From: DATBJJ01 sp036556425
Lineage (GTDB): Bacteria > Acidobacteriota > Vicinamibacteria > Vicinamibacterales > 2-12-FULL-66-21
Direction of reading: 5' to 3'
Length of the DNA: 64,000 bases
Assembly: GCA_036556425.1 (NCBI GenBank)
Contig: DATBJJ010000060.1
Location: 27,070 to 91,069, forward strand
Both the position numbers and the translations under genes were made by a program. The notes beneath the pieces were generated by a model. It was not told the DNA's origin. It did no database searches and was given only the letters and a program-made list of their open reading frames with translations. Below, in pieces: positions 43,911-52,050 of the stretch; positions within the stretch are counted from its first letter, which is position 1, and each line of letters starts with the position of its first letter.

Positions 43911-44207
43911 ATGGCTGAACTCGACCTATGGTCGATGCTGTTCGTGTTCATGCTGGCGACGTTCGTCGGCTTTCAGGTGATCCAGAACGTCTCCCGCCTG
44001 TTGCACACGCCGCTGATGTCTCTGACGAACGCGATCTCCGCGATCGCCATCGTCGGCGCGGTCCTGATCGCCGGTGAGCAGGAGTCCACGATGACGACGG
44101 TGCTCGGCGCGGTGGCCGTCGCGGCGTCGATGACCAACATCGTCAGCGGCTTCCTCATCACGGATCGCATGCTGAAGATGTTCCGCGAGCGGGAGCCGAA
44201 ACGGTGA
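43911..44207 (+). CDS. NAD(P) transhydrogenase, membrane subunit alpha 2 (PntAB-like)
   Basis: A 98-residue membrane protein with three hydrophobic segments (WSMLFVFMLATFVGFQVI; SAIAIVGAVLIAGEQ; VLGAVAVAASMTNIVSGFLI). The length and placement directly before pntB match the short PntAB/domain-II subunit of the split proton-translocating transhydrogenase. Its stop overlaps the PntB start by four bases (GTGA). The NAD-binding PntAA subunit is not adjacent, since an aminotransferase precedes this gene. Confidence 0.85.
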   Translation: MAELDLWSMLFVFMLATFVGFQVIQNVSRLLHTPLMSLTNAISAIAIVGAVLIAGEQESTMTTVLGAVAVAASMTNIVSGFLITDRMLKMFREREPKR

Positions 44208-45592
44208 TCCACGGCGTCACGCAGCTCACCTATCTCGCGGCGGCGGCCCTCTTCATCCTCTCCCTTCGATGGTTGAGCCACCCGAAGACCGCGCGGCGCG
44301 GCGTGGCCGCCGGCGTCGGCGGCATGTCGCTCGCGATCGTCGGCACGCTCCTCGCGCCCGAGATCGTCAACTACTCGTGGATTGCGATTGCGGCGATCGT
44401 CGGAACGCTCATCGGCATCCCGCTGTCGTGGGTGCCGTTGACCGCGGTCCCGCAGCGGACCGCGCTGTCGCACGCGTTCGGCGGCCTGGCCGCCGGACTC
44501 GTGGGAACGGCGAAGTACATGATCTGGTTTCAGCACGGCGAGCTGACGCGATTCCGCACCGGCGCGATCGTGCTCGAGATCATTCTCGGATACCTGACGT
44601 TCACCGGCAGCTTGATGGCCGCCGGCAAGCTGCAGGAGATCGTGCCGACGCGCCCGATCACCTACCCGAACCAGAACCTCGTCAACCTCACGCTGCTCGC
44701 GATCGCGGTCGGCACGGGCGTCTACCTGACCTTCCATCCGTACACCGCGTGGGCGTTCCCGGTGATCGTCTTCCTGTCGCTCCTCTTCGGCGTGCTGTTG
44801 ATCCTGCCGATCGGCGGCGCCGACATGCCGACGGTCATCTCACTGCTGAATTCCTACGCAGGCCTTTCTGCCGTCGCGATGGGATTCGTGCTCGAGAACA
44901 AGCTCCTGATCACGGCCGGCGCGCTCGACGGCTCGTCGGGCTTGATCCTGTCGATCATCATGTGCCGCGCGATGAATCGATCGTTCACGAACGTGCTCTT
45001 TGGCGCGTTCGGGCAGGTGCAGGCGTCCGCCGCGGCCGTGGAAGTCAAGACGGCGAAGAGCGGAACGCCGCAGGACGTCGCCGAGCTGCTGACGACGGCG
45101 GATCGCGTGGTGGTCGTGCCGGGCTACGGGATGGCGGTCGCGCAGGCGCAGCACAAGGTCCGCGAGCTGTACGATCAGCTCACGAAGCGCGGCATCGACG
45201 TGAAGTTCGCGATCCACCCGGTCGCCGGCCGCATGCCCGGGCACATGAACGTGCTGCTCGCGGAAGCCGAGATCCCCTACGACGCGCTCCTCGAGATGGA
45301 CGACATCAATCCCGATTTGCCCCAGACCGACGTCGCGCTCGTCGTCGGCGCGAACGACGTCGTGAATCCTGCCGCGCGCCACGACAAGTCGAGCCCGATC
45401 TTCGGCATGCCGATCATCGACGTCGACAAGGCGAAGACGATCGTCGCGATCAAACGCTCGATGAACCCGGGATTCGCGGGCATCGACAACGAGCTCTACT
45501 ATCTCGATCAGACGATGATGGCGTTCGGCGACGCCAAGCAGGTGCTCGGCGACGTGGTGAAGTCGCTCACGGGCGAGGGCGGAACGCATTGA
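44204..45592 (+). CDS. pntB: NAD(P) transhydrogenase subunit beta
   Basis: A 462-residue protein. The N-terminal half has multiple transmembrane helices; the C-terminal half is the NADP(H)-binding domain III with VVVVPGYGMAVAQAQHKV, VKFAIHPVAGRMPGHMNVLLAEA, LVVGANDVVNP and KAKTIVAIKRSM. These are signatures of PntB. The complex uses the proton-motive force to reduce NADP with NADH. Start is GTG 44204, overlapping the upstream stop. Confidence 0.96.
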   Translation: MIHGVTQLTYLAAAALFILSLRWLSHPKTARRGVAAGVGGMSLAIVGTLLAPEIVNYSWIAIAAIVGTLIGIPLSWVPLTAVPQRTALSHAFGGLAAGLVGTAKYMIWFQHGELTRFRTGAIVLEIILGYLTFTGSLMAAGKLQEIVPTRPITYPNQNLVNLTLLAIAVGTGVYLTFHPYTAWAFPVIVFLSLLFGVLLILPIGGADMPTVISLLNSYAGLSAVAMGFVLENKLLITAGALDGSSGLILSIIMCRAMNRSFTNVLFGAFGQVQASAAAVEVKTAKSGTPQDVAELLTTADRVVVVPGYGMAVAQAQHKVRELYDQLTKRGIDVKFAIHPVAGRMPGHMNVLLAEAEIPYDALLEMDDINPDLPQTDVALVVGANDVVNPAARHDKSSPIFGMPIIDVDKAKTIVAIKRSMNPGFAGIDNELYYLDQTMMAFGDAKQVLGDVVKSLTGEGGTH

Positions 45593-45603
45593 GAATACTG
45601 ACA

Positions 45604-45784
45604 GTCGGCAGTCGGAAGTCGACAGTCGTCAGTCACAGTCGTCAGTCACAGTCGTCAGTCGGTAGTCGTCAGTCACAGTCGGTAGTCGTCAGTCGACAGT
45701 CACAGTGGTAGTCGTCAGTCGACAGTCGACTGAGGACTGTGACTATCGACTGAGACTGTCGACTCCCGACTACCGACTGCCGAC
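45604..45784. repeat. AGTC-type short repeat array forming a large palindrome
   Basis: The left part is made of repeated AGTCG/CAGTCAC/GTCGTCAGTC units and the right part of their reverse complements. The outer ends GTCGGCAGTCGG...GACAGTC and GACTGTCGACTC...GACTGCCGAC are near-complementary, so the whole array can fold as one long hairpin. It fills most of the gap between the convergent pntB and VWFA genes and probably acts as a bidirectional junction element; it is not a CRISPR. Confidence 0.75.
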
Positions 45785-45791
45785 TTCACGA

Positions 45792-47642
45792 CTAACCCGT
45801 TATCTTGAATCGAATCAACTGGCGGGACGTGCCGTTGCTGCCGTTCGCGGCAACCTCGAGCGAGTATTCGCCGGGAGCGAACCGCGCGAGCGAGAGATCG
45901 AACTGCGCGGGCTGGCCCGCGGTTGTCTCGGTATTGCGATCGAGATCGACGAGCACCACGCCGACGCGATTCATCAGCCTCGCCGATACCTTCACTTCCC
46001 CGCCGCCCGGATCGTAGGTCGGCACGCGCATGAGCAAGCGATCCGTGCGGCGGAACTCGCGCGCGGGGAGCGGCGCGGCATTCGAGTTCGCGACGATCTC
46101 GCGGAACTCGCGCGCCGACGCCGCCGAGAAGAGCTGCGGTTGAAAGATCACCGGCGCCGGACCGCGCAGCTCGGGGACGTCGAAGTCCTGCGCGCTCGTG
46201 TCGAGCGTTCCGCCGTCCGCGCGGAGGATCGTCAGATCGAATTGAAGGCGGCCGATCGCGGCGTCGAACACCGCGCTGTTCGTGCGGCGTCCGCCGGCAG
46301 ATCCCGTATGCGCGGCGGACACGTCACCCTCGAACAAGACCTGGCCCGCGGGCGTGCTCACCTTGACGTTGACGAGCTCCGGCCGCGCGATTGGCTTGCT
46401 CGTGCTCGAGACCGGCGCGGGCGCCCACGTGAAGATCACGCGGCGGCGGCCGTCGGGCTCCATCATCGTGCCGAACCAGTACTCAATCAGCGGGCTTCGA
46501 CGAACCGCGCGCATTGGAATGAGCGCGGGCGCCACGGACCGCGCGAGTCGCATCTCGGGAAGAGGCGCCCAGTATCCCGATCGCGCCCGCACGCGCGCGT
46601 CGCGGCGTGTCGATGCCACCTGCAGCTCGTGGAAACGCCCATCGTCCGGACTCGTCGAGCGGTACGTCAGCACGTAGTAGCCGTCCAAGTCGCGCGAGAC
46701 GCGCAGTAATCCCGCATTCAAATCCTCGCCGAGAGCGAGCGGCTCGCCGCCGGTCTGCCGCGCCACGCCGCGCAGCGGCTCGAGCGCGTCCGACGGGCTC
46801 GCGACGTCGGAGGGATCGAATGGATACACCATCAATCGCGATCGGCTTGCGGCGCGCACGAGCCCCTGCAGATCCGGAAGACGGCGCTCGCGGCTGCGCG
46901 CACCCTCGGGCGCGAATCCCTCGGTGAAGACGACGATGCCGGAGAGGCCGCCGCCGAGCTCGCCGATGCGAGTGGCCATCGCGCGCAATCCTGATAGCAC
47001 GATCTGCGCGCGCGCCGACCGCACCGCCGCCGCCGATCGACCCATGTACTGCTCTTCGAACGTCGTCCGCGGCGTGTAGTCGTCCTTCCTGCCGGAGAAC
47101 GACGCAATCACTTGCCGCGCGGCGTCGCGATTTCGCGTGAACCGGATGTCCGTCAACTGATCGAGCGGCTTGAGGAGGACGAAGAGATCGGACGGCCTCA
47201 GCTCGTCGACGAATCGCGCGGCAGCGGCGCGAACGCGCTCGGTGTTCGCCCCCGCGCTCACGTGGAACTCGTCGAGATAGAGACCCACGATTCGCGCGCC
47301 GTCTTCCCGTGCGGCGCGCCGTTCGTCGTCCGGCGTGCCGATCGAGGAGACGTTCATCGTGGACGGCGCCGCGGGCGCGGTCCGGGCGGACGCCTGCGCG
47401 GTCGTGGTCGCAAGCCGGCCGATCATCGTCGCGCTGACGACGACGTACGAAGTGCCGTTGTCGATGATGGAGAAATCTTCAGGACGGAGATTGAGAATCG
47501 GCTTGCCGTTCTTGTCGGTGACGATGGCCTCGACGCGGACCGGGTGAGGCGATGGATCAGGAGCGCGATCGGGGACGGACTGCGCCGCGGCGGCCGCGGT
47601 CAACGCGGCGGCGCTTGCGGCGATGGTCAGGACCGAGCGCAT
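45792..47642 (-). CDS. VWFA-related acidobacterial-type domain protein
   Basis: A 616-residue exported protein with a signal peptide (about 1-21). The motif order VRVEAIVTDKNGKPILNLRPEDF near 35 and VGLYLDEFHVSAGANTERVR near 130, with a MIDAS-like D-x-S-x-S-equivalent region in the VWA fold, is typical of the VWFA-related family found especially in Acidobacteriota. Function unknown; likely a periplasmic or surface binding protein. It forms a convergent pair with pntB separated by the AGTC repeat array. DUF3014 gene lies upstream on the same strand by 31 bases. Confidence 0.86.
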   Translation of the reverse strand: MRSVLTIAASAAALTAAAAAQSVPDRAPDPSPHPVRVEAIVTDKNGKPILNLRPEDFSIIDNGTSYVVVSATMIGRLATTTAQASARTAPAAPSTMNVSSIGTPDDERRAAREDGARIVGLYLDEFHVSAGANTERVRAAAARFVDELRPSDLFVLLKPLDQLTDIRFTRNRDAARQVIASFSGRKDDYTPRTTFEEQYMGRSAAAVRSARAQIVLSGLRAMATRIGELGGGLSGIVVFTEGFAPEGARSRERRLPDLQGLVRAASRSRLMVYPFDPSDVASPSDALEPLRGVARQTGGEPLALGEDLNAGLLRVSRDLDGYYVLTYRSTSPDDGRFHELQVASTRRDARVRARSGYWAPLPEMRLARSVAPALIPMRAVRRSPLIEYWFGTMMEPDGRRRVIFTWAPAPVSSTSKPIARPELVNVKVSTPAGQVLFEGDVSAAHTGSAGGRRTNSAVFDAAIGRLQFDLTILRADGGTLDTSAQDFDVPELRGPAPVIFQPQLFSAASAREFREIVANSNAAPLPAREFRRTDRLLMRVPTYDPGGGEVKVSARLMNRVGVVLVDLDRNTETTAGQPAQFDLSLARFAPGEYSLEVAANGSNGTSRQLIRFKITG

Positions 47643-47673
47643 CGAGGCTAGTGTACATCCAGGCCCGGAGCGG

Positions 47674-48501
47674 CTATTCGACCGTGATGCCGAGGAGCGG
47701 CGCGATTTCGCGGAGTTTTGCCTGAACCAGGCGGACGTTCCTCGGTCCCATGCGCAGGAACTGCCGCTGCGCCGGCGAGAGCGCCTGGAGTTTCGGGTCG
47801 GCGTACTCGTAGACCACGCTTTTGGTGACGAGCGCCGGCGTGCTGTCGACGACCGGCGTTTTCAGAAGCTCGACGATCGCCCGCTGCATGACCTGATCGA
47901 AATTGCCTTCCGGATAGCCAAGCTCGCGATATGCCTCGTCTATGCGAGGCTTCAACGTCGCATAGAGCCGCGCCGTGCCGCGCGCGTCGAGCGCCGAGAC
48001 GGCGTCCGCGTACGCGTCATATCTATGGAAGCTGCGGGGATCGACCCGCAAATCGGACCCTCGCTCGATGACCTGGAAAGTGCCGGCAGGCTTGACGCGA
48101 GTCAGGAAGCGGGACGGCGTGCGGCCGCTCGAAATGTTCTGCACGACCACGGTGAAGTTGCGGATCAGATTGTCGGTCGTGAGCCACGAGGCGACCGTTG
48201 GATGCGAGGAGATCTTTCCGACGAGCTCGCGAACGATCGCGTCCGACTGCGCGAGCGGCGGCAGATCGATGGTCTCGCCCGCTTCGGCCACGGGTTTGGG
48301 CGTGGATGCCACCGCCTGCTCGGTGTGCACGCGCACGTCGTTGGGCGCCGGCTGAGCTCGGCGCCAGAGGAGAAAGTATCCGGCGGCGACGAGGCCGAGC
48401 AGCACGACCACGATCGCGGCTATGCGAAACGCCGCGTTGCCGCGCTCGGGCTCGATCGGCGTTTGCCATTTGTCGAGCTGGAGATCGTTGAAGTCGGCCA
48501 T
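47674..48501 (-). CDS. DUF3014 domain protein
   Basis: A 275-residue protein with one transmembrane helix at about 26-44 (IAAIVVVLLGLVAAGYFLL) and a C-terminal periplasmic domain matching DUF3014, with LPPLAQSDAIVRELV, LIRNFTVVVQNISSGRTPSRFL and LSPAQRQFLRMGPRNVRLVQAKL. Function unknown. The gene is 16 bases downstream of the Rieske gene, so it may be read with the nine-gene operon, although its content suggests a separate role. Confidence 0.85.
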   Translation of the reverse strand: MADFNDLQLDKWQTPIEPERGNAAFRIAAIVVVLLGLVAAGYFLLWRRAQPAPNDVRVHTEQAVASTPKPVAEAGETIDLPPLAQSDAIVRELVGKISSHPTVASWLTTDNLIRNFTVVVQNISSGRTPSRFLTRVKPAGTFQVIERGSDLRVDPRSFHRYDAYADAVSALDARGTARLYATLKPRIDEAYRELGYPEGNFDQVMQRAIVELLKTPVVDSTPALVTKSVVYEYADPKLQALSPAQRQFLRMGPRNVRLVQAKLREIAPLLGITVE

Positions 48502-48517
48502 CGTGCGTTCGGGGTCT

Positions 48518-49537
48518 CTAAAGTTGGGTCCGGCTAGAGCCGGACACTACACCTCTTTGGACGCTCGCGGTAGGAGAATCGTCGGCCGACGTGAAGCTCG
48601 CCGCGGGCAGGGTCAGCAGCCATCTCGTCGCCCAACTCAGTGGACCCGGCGTGGCGAGCGCTCCGTCGATGCGAAGCCGCATGCCGTGGAGCGGCACGAG
48701 ATCCCTCGACAGGAACGCGGTGAAGAGCCACCGCGTCACGCGAATCGCGGCGGCATCGATCGCGCCGGCCGATGTTCGCAACACGCCGAAGAACGGCGTG
48801 ACGTCAACACCCGTCGTGGTTGGCGTCACGCAGAGCATCAAGCGCGTATCGAGCATGCCGACCTGACTTCTGACGATCACGACGGTCCCGCCCCAACATG
48901 AAATCGTCGCGCGGATCGCATCGTCCGACAGCCATCGCATCACGCGATCCGACAGACCCGCCCCGGTGACGCGAGAAACGTAGCGCATCTGCAAGCCATC
49001 GCTGCCGAGCAGCATCAGCGCCGGATCCTCGCGCAGCGCGCGCGCATGAACAGCCTGCATGTGGCCGATGTCGAACGCGTTCGTCACAATCGATCCCCAC
49101 GTCGTCTCGATCGCGCGCGTGGCGCCGGCCATCACGCGGAGCGGTGATTCGTCCGGCTGCGCGAGCGACGGCAGATCGAACCGCGGCTCCGGACCGGCGA
49201 ACATGAAGATCGCGCCGTGCCGCTCGATCGTCGGATAGATCGTTTGAGGACGCCACGTCGTTCCGTTCGGCGAACGGCAGACGCCGGCGGCATCGCACGT
49301 CCAATGGTGCAGCGCGCAGCGGATGCGATCGCCGACGACGTCGCCGCGGCCGAGATGCGCGCCCATGTGCGCGCAGCGCGCGTCCATCGCCGTGACCGCG
49401 CCGCTCTGAGCACGAAAGATCGCGAGCTGATGGCCGAGAATCTCGCGGCTGACGATCCGCCCGCGCCCGAGCTCGCGCGATCGGCACATCAGATACCACG
49501 ACTGCGGTACGTCGGTCAGGCTCGATTCGGTGGCCAT
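48518..49537 (-). CDS. Rieske-type non-heme iron oxygenase
   Basis: A 339-residue protein. Cys55-x-His57 and Cys74-x-x-His77 (CAH and CALH) form the Rieske 2Fe-2S site with the spacing expected for ring-hydroxylating or desaturating oxygenases. The mononuclear iron site is N-x-x-D-x-x-H-x4-H at 153-164 (TNAFDIGHMQAVH). It probably hydroxylates or otherwise oxidises a lipid or small acyl substrate with electrons from an unlinked reductase. ATG 49537 overlaps the desaturase gene by 22 bases. A longer in-frame extension over the desaturase gene is rejected. Confidence 0.9.
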   Translation of the reverse strand: MATESSLTDVPQSWYLMCRSRELGRGRIVSREILGHQLAIFRAQSGAVTAMDARCAHMGAHLGRGDVVGDRIRCALHHWTCDAAGVCRSPNGTTWRPQTIYPTIERHGAIFMFAGPEPRFDLPSLAQPDESPLRVMAGATRAIETTWGSIVTNAFDIGHMQAVHARALREDPALMLLGSDGLQMRYVSRVTGAGLSDRVMRWLSDDAIRATISCWGGTVVIVRSQVGMLDTRLMLCVTPTTTGVDVTPFFGVLRTSAGAIDAAAIRVTRWLFTAFLSRDLVPLHGMRLRIDGALATPGPLSWATRWLLTLPAASFTSADDSPTASVQRGVVSGSSRTQL

Positions 49538-50460
49538 GCTTCTCGCTCTGGCGGAAGAGGACGCGGCCCCTTCCACATGCTGAGGTAAATGGACAGGAAC
49601 GACGGCCGCGGCGCGCGCACGTCCACGAATTTCCCCAGATGGATCCAGGGAATCTCGGGATGCTGGTGATGCGCGAGGTGATGGTGATAGTTCAGGAAGA
49701 CGTACTGCACGACGCGGTTCACCCGCAGATTCCACGCGCCGTCGCGCACGTCGAGATCCGACCACGCGTGATCGGCGTACTGCAGCGCGCTCCAGTTCAC
49801 GGCGAACGCCGCGTAGCAGGCGCCCCATCCGACGGGCGTGAGATCGAGCGTCCACCACGCAAGGAGTTGGATCGCGGCGGAGAGAAGAATCTCGAGCCGC
49901 ATGCGGACGATCGGCGCGCCGTCGACGCCGTCGAGCATCGCTTCCATACCGATGTGCTCGGCGGCTTTCGATCCGCGCGCGTCGACGAGCGCCATCAGCC
50001 GCGCCTTCGGCACGATCAGCACGAGCGCGCAGGCGAGCGGAGGAATCAGCCAATAGAGTCCCGTGAGGATCCCATACCACTGCACGACCTTCAGGAAGCG
50101 GTTGTCCTCCGGCGAGTAGTAGTCGAAGCGCTCGACCTCGGTCCGGTTGCGGCGATGGTGACCGAGGTGGCACATCCGGTGAAACGTGAATCCCGTTGGG
50201 AACGACGCGGCGAGCAGGCGGCCGAACCACTCGTTCGTGCGCTGCGACGCGTGGAACTTCCGGTGCACGCACTCGTGCAGCAGCGAGTACATCGTGTTGT
50301 TCGTGTACGAGAACGCGCACGCCGCGAGGACGACGCCCCACCACCGCGACGCATGCGACGCGGCGAAGAGGAGCGCCGCGTTGGCCGCGAGCACCGCCAC
50401 ACCCATCACCACGTTGAGGGTTCCCGGAATGCGCTGCGAATACGTGCGCGCCTCGGTCAT
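49516..50460 (-). CDS. membrane fatty acid desaturase
   Basis: A 314-residue membrane protein with the three histidine boxes: HECVHRKFH at 62-70, HLGHH at 98-102 and HHHLAHHQHP near 257-267. This di-iron family inserts double bonds or hydroxyl groups into acyl chains. Four or more hydrophobic segments are present. It overlaps the Rieske gene by 22 bases and is 16 bases after the NTF2-like gene, which argues that desaturation is part of the operon's pathway. Substrate not predicted. Confidence 0.93.
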   Translation of the reverse strand: MTEARTYSQRIPGTLNVVMGVAVLAANAALLFAASHASRWWGVVLAACAFSYTNNTMYSLLHECVHRKFHASQRTNEWFGRLLAASFPTGFTFHRMCHLGHHRRNRTEVERFDYYSPEDNRFLKVVQWYGILTGLYWLIPPLACALVLIVPKARLMALVDARGSKAAEHIGMEAMLDGVDGAPIVRMRLEILLSAAIQLLAWWTLDLTPVGWGACYAAFAVNWSALQYADHAWSDLDVRDGAWNLRVNRVVQYVFLNYHHHLAHHQHPEIPWIHLGKFVDVRAPRPSFLSIYLSMWKGPRPLPPEREAWPPNRA

Positions 50461-50476
50461 GGCGACAATCCGATCG

Positions 50477-51070
50477 TTACGCGCGAGCGCGGCGGCGCCC
50501 GATCAACCAGCCCAACACAAGACCCACCACGAGCGCGCCGGCGCCCGCGGCCATGGCGAGCGTGCGCACGCCGGCGACGAGCGGGTTGTCGAACATGTTC
50601 ACCGACGCGTGAAACGACGCGATCAGCCAGCGGCCGTCCTGACGAACGACGGTCGCCGTCCAGCGGCTCGTGACCTCGAACGATTGACCGGCGCGAAGCT
50701 TGAATCGATCGCGCGAGCTGCCAAACGCCACGCCCGCATCTCCGCCGTACAAGATCGTCAGCTCGTCGACGCTCGGCGTCGTGGAGAACTCGTCGACAAT
50801 CCGATTCGGCCCCTCGAGCATGCGCGTGAGATACGCCCGCACGCCGTCGGGCTTGCGACTGACCTCCGCGTTCTGCCACGTGACCACGACGTCTGGATGC
50901 AAGTGGTTCAGCACGCGCGAGACATCGCGCTTGTTGACGGCATCCACCAAGCTGTCGCGCAGCGCGCGCAGCTCGGCGTGAGCTGGATCCTCCGCCTGCG
51001 GCGTTCGCCCGCCGCCTCCAGCGGCCAGCGCGAGCACCACCATTCCACTGGCAAGAAGCGTCATCGGCAT
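50477..51070 (-). CDS. NTF2-like (SnoaL/DUF4440) protein with membrane tail
   Basis: A 197-residue protein. An N-terminal hydrophobic signal or anchor (MPMTLLASGMVVLALAAGGGG) precedes an NTF2-like fold: LRALRDSLVDAVNKRDVSRVLNHLHPDVVVTW and VTSRWTATVVRQDGRWLIASFHASVNMFD. A C-terminal hydrophobic segment (TLAMAAGAGALVVGLVLGWLIG) anchors it. ATG 51070 has the good ribosome-binding sequence GGAAGG seven bases upstream and shares one base with the upstream stop. Likely a small enzyme or binding protein in the pathway. Confidence 0.78.
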   Translation of the reverse strand: MPMTLLASGMVVLALAAGGGGRTPQAEDPAHAELRALRDSLVDAVNKRDVSRVLNHLHPDVVVTWQNAEVSRKPDGVRAYLTRMLEGPNRIVDEFSTTPSVDELTILYGGDAGVAFGSSRDRFKLRAGQSFEVTSRWTATVVRQDGRWLIASFHASVNMFDNPLVAGVRTLAMAAGAGALVVGLVLGWLIGRRRARA

Positions 51071-52050
51071 CACGCAACCTTCCTCTCGACTGAAAAGCAG
51101 CCCTTTGTCGCCAGAAACGCGAGGAGCCTCGAGACGATCGACGAAACGGACGGCGTACGAAGGTAGTGGTCCGCGCCCCAGATCGGATACACGAGTCCCG
51201 GATCGACGATGGCGTCTCGCAGCAGCATGAGACCGTCGTTCGGACCGAGATGGGCCATTTGGCGATGGCGCATGCGTCCGAACGTCGTGCCGACGTGCCG
51301 CGTCAGCGGACAGCCGATCACGTTCACCACGAGCACGCCATGCGGCGCGGCCGCGCGCGAGCGCAGCGCGGAAGACGAGGAGAGATCGTCGATCAGATTC
51401 GGCGGCGCACTCGCGCGCGCGAGCAGCAGCTGCAGCGCCCACCGGCGCCACCAGCGCTCGCGCAACCGATCGACGGCCGGCGTGCCATGAACGAGACCAC
51501 TGACGACGACCCAGGCACGGAGGTCGTCGGGAATCGCGCGCACGGATTCGAAGGCGAGTCGAACGTCCGCGGCACCCTTGCTGAGCGACACCAGCACGGT
51601 GGGACCGGTCACCCGCTCGGGAAGCAGCCGCGCGAGCTCGGCTGCGTTCGTGTGGACCGTGCCGGCGCTCGCGACGGGCAGAATCTCGACGTCCAAGCCT
51701 GCGCTGCGCGCGGCGGCCTGAATGGACGCGCCGTCGCCGCCGATGTCCGGCCGCTCGCGGTAGAAGAGCGCCGGAGCGATCAGCACTCGCGCGCGGCGTT
51801 CGCCGGCGATGAGCGCATTCGACTCGCCGGACGACGCGCCGATGCCGCCGTCGAGCGCGGCAACGATCTCGCGGTTACGCGGCGCGCGACGGATCCGCTC
51901 GTAGAAGAACGTCGTCGCGGCGTCGATGCCGGCCACGCGCGACAGCTCCGCGAGCACGTCGTGCGTGCAGTCGTCGTACTCGAAATCCTGGAAGCGATCC
52001 GGGATCTCAGAGCGCCGCGTTCTCGACAGGCCGCGAATGAGCACCTCCAA
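51070..52050 (-). CDS. alpha/beta-hydrolase-like protein of unknown substrate
   Basis: A 326-residue protein. The segment VLVSLSKGAADVRLAFES near 158 resembles the nucleophile elbow (S-x-S-x-G) of alpha/beta hydrolases, and a His in GADHYLR near the C-terminus could complete the triad. The N-terminus has a charged region before FFYERIRRAPRN. I do not recognise a named family; it could be an acyl-ester hydrolase or a thioesterase acting on the product made by the GH3 protein. The start at 52050 overlaps the GH3 gene by 44 bases. Confidence 0.6.
   Translation of the reverse strand: MEVLIRGLSRTRRSEIPDRFQDFEYDDCTHDVLAELSRVAGIDAATTFFYERIRRAPRNREIVAALDGGIGASSGESNALIAGERRARVLIAPALFYRERPDIGGDGASIQAAARSAGLDVEILPVASAGTVHTNAAELARLLPERVTGPTVLVSLSKGAADVRLAFESVRAIPDDLRAWVVVSGLVHGTPAVDRLRERWWRRWALQLLLARASAPPNLIDDLSSSSALRSRAAAPHGVLVVNVIGCPLTRHVGTTFGRMRHRQMAHLGPNDGLMLLRDAIVDPGLVYPIWGADHYLRTPSVSSIVSRLLAFLATKGCFSVERKVA

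Noticed and set aside
45604..45784. CRISPR-like repeat array
   Set aside because: Units are only a few to about ten bases with no unique spacers of constant length and no cas genes nearby.
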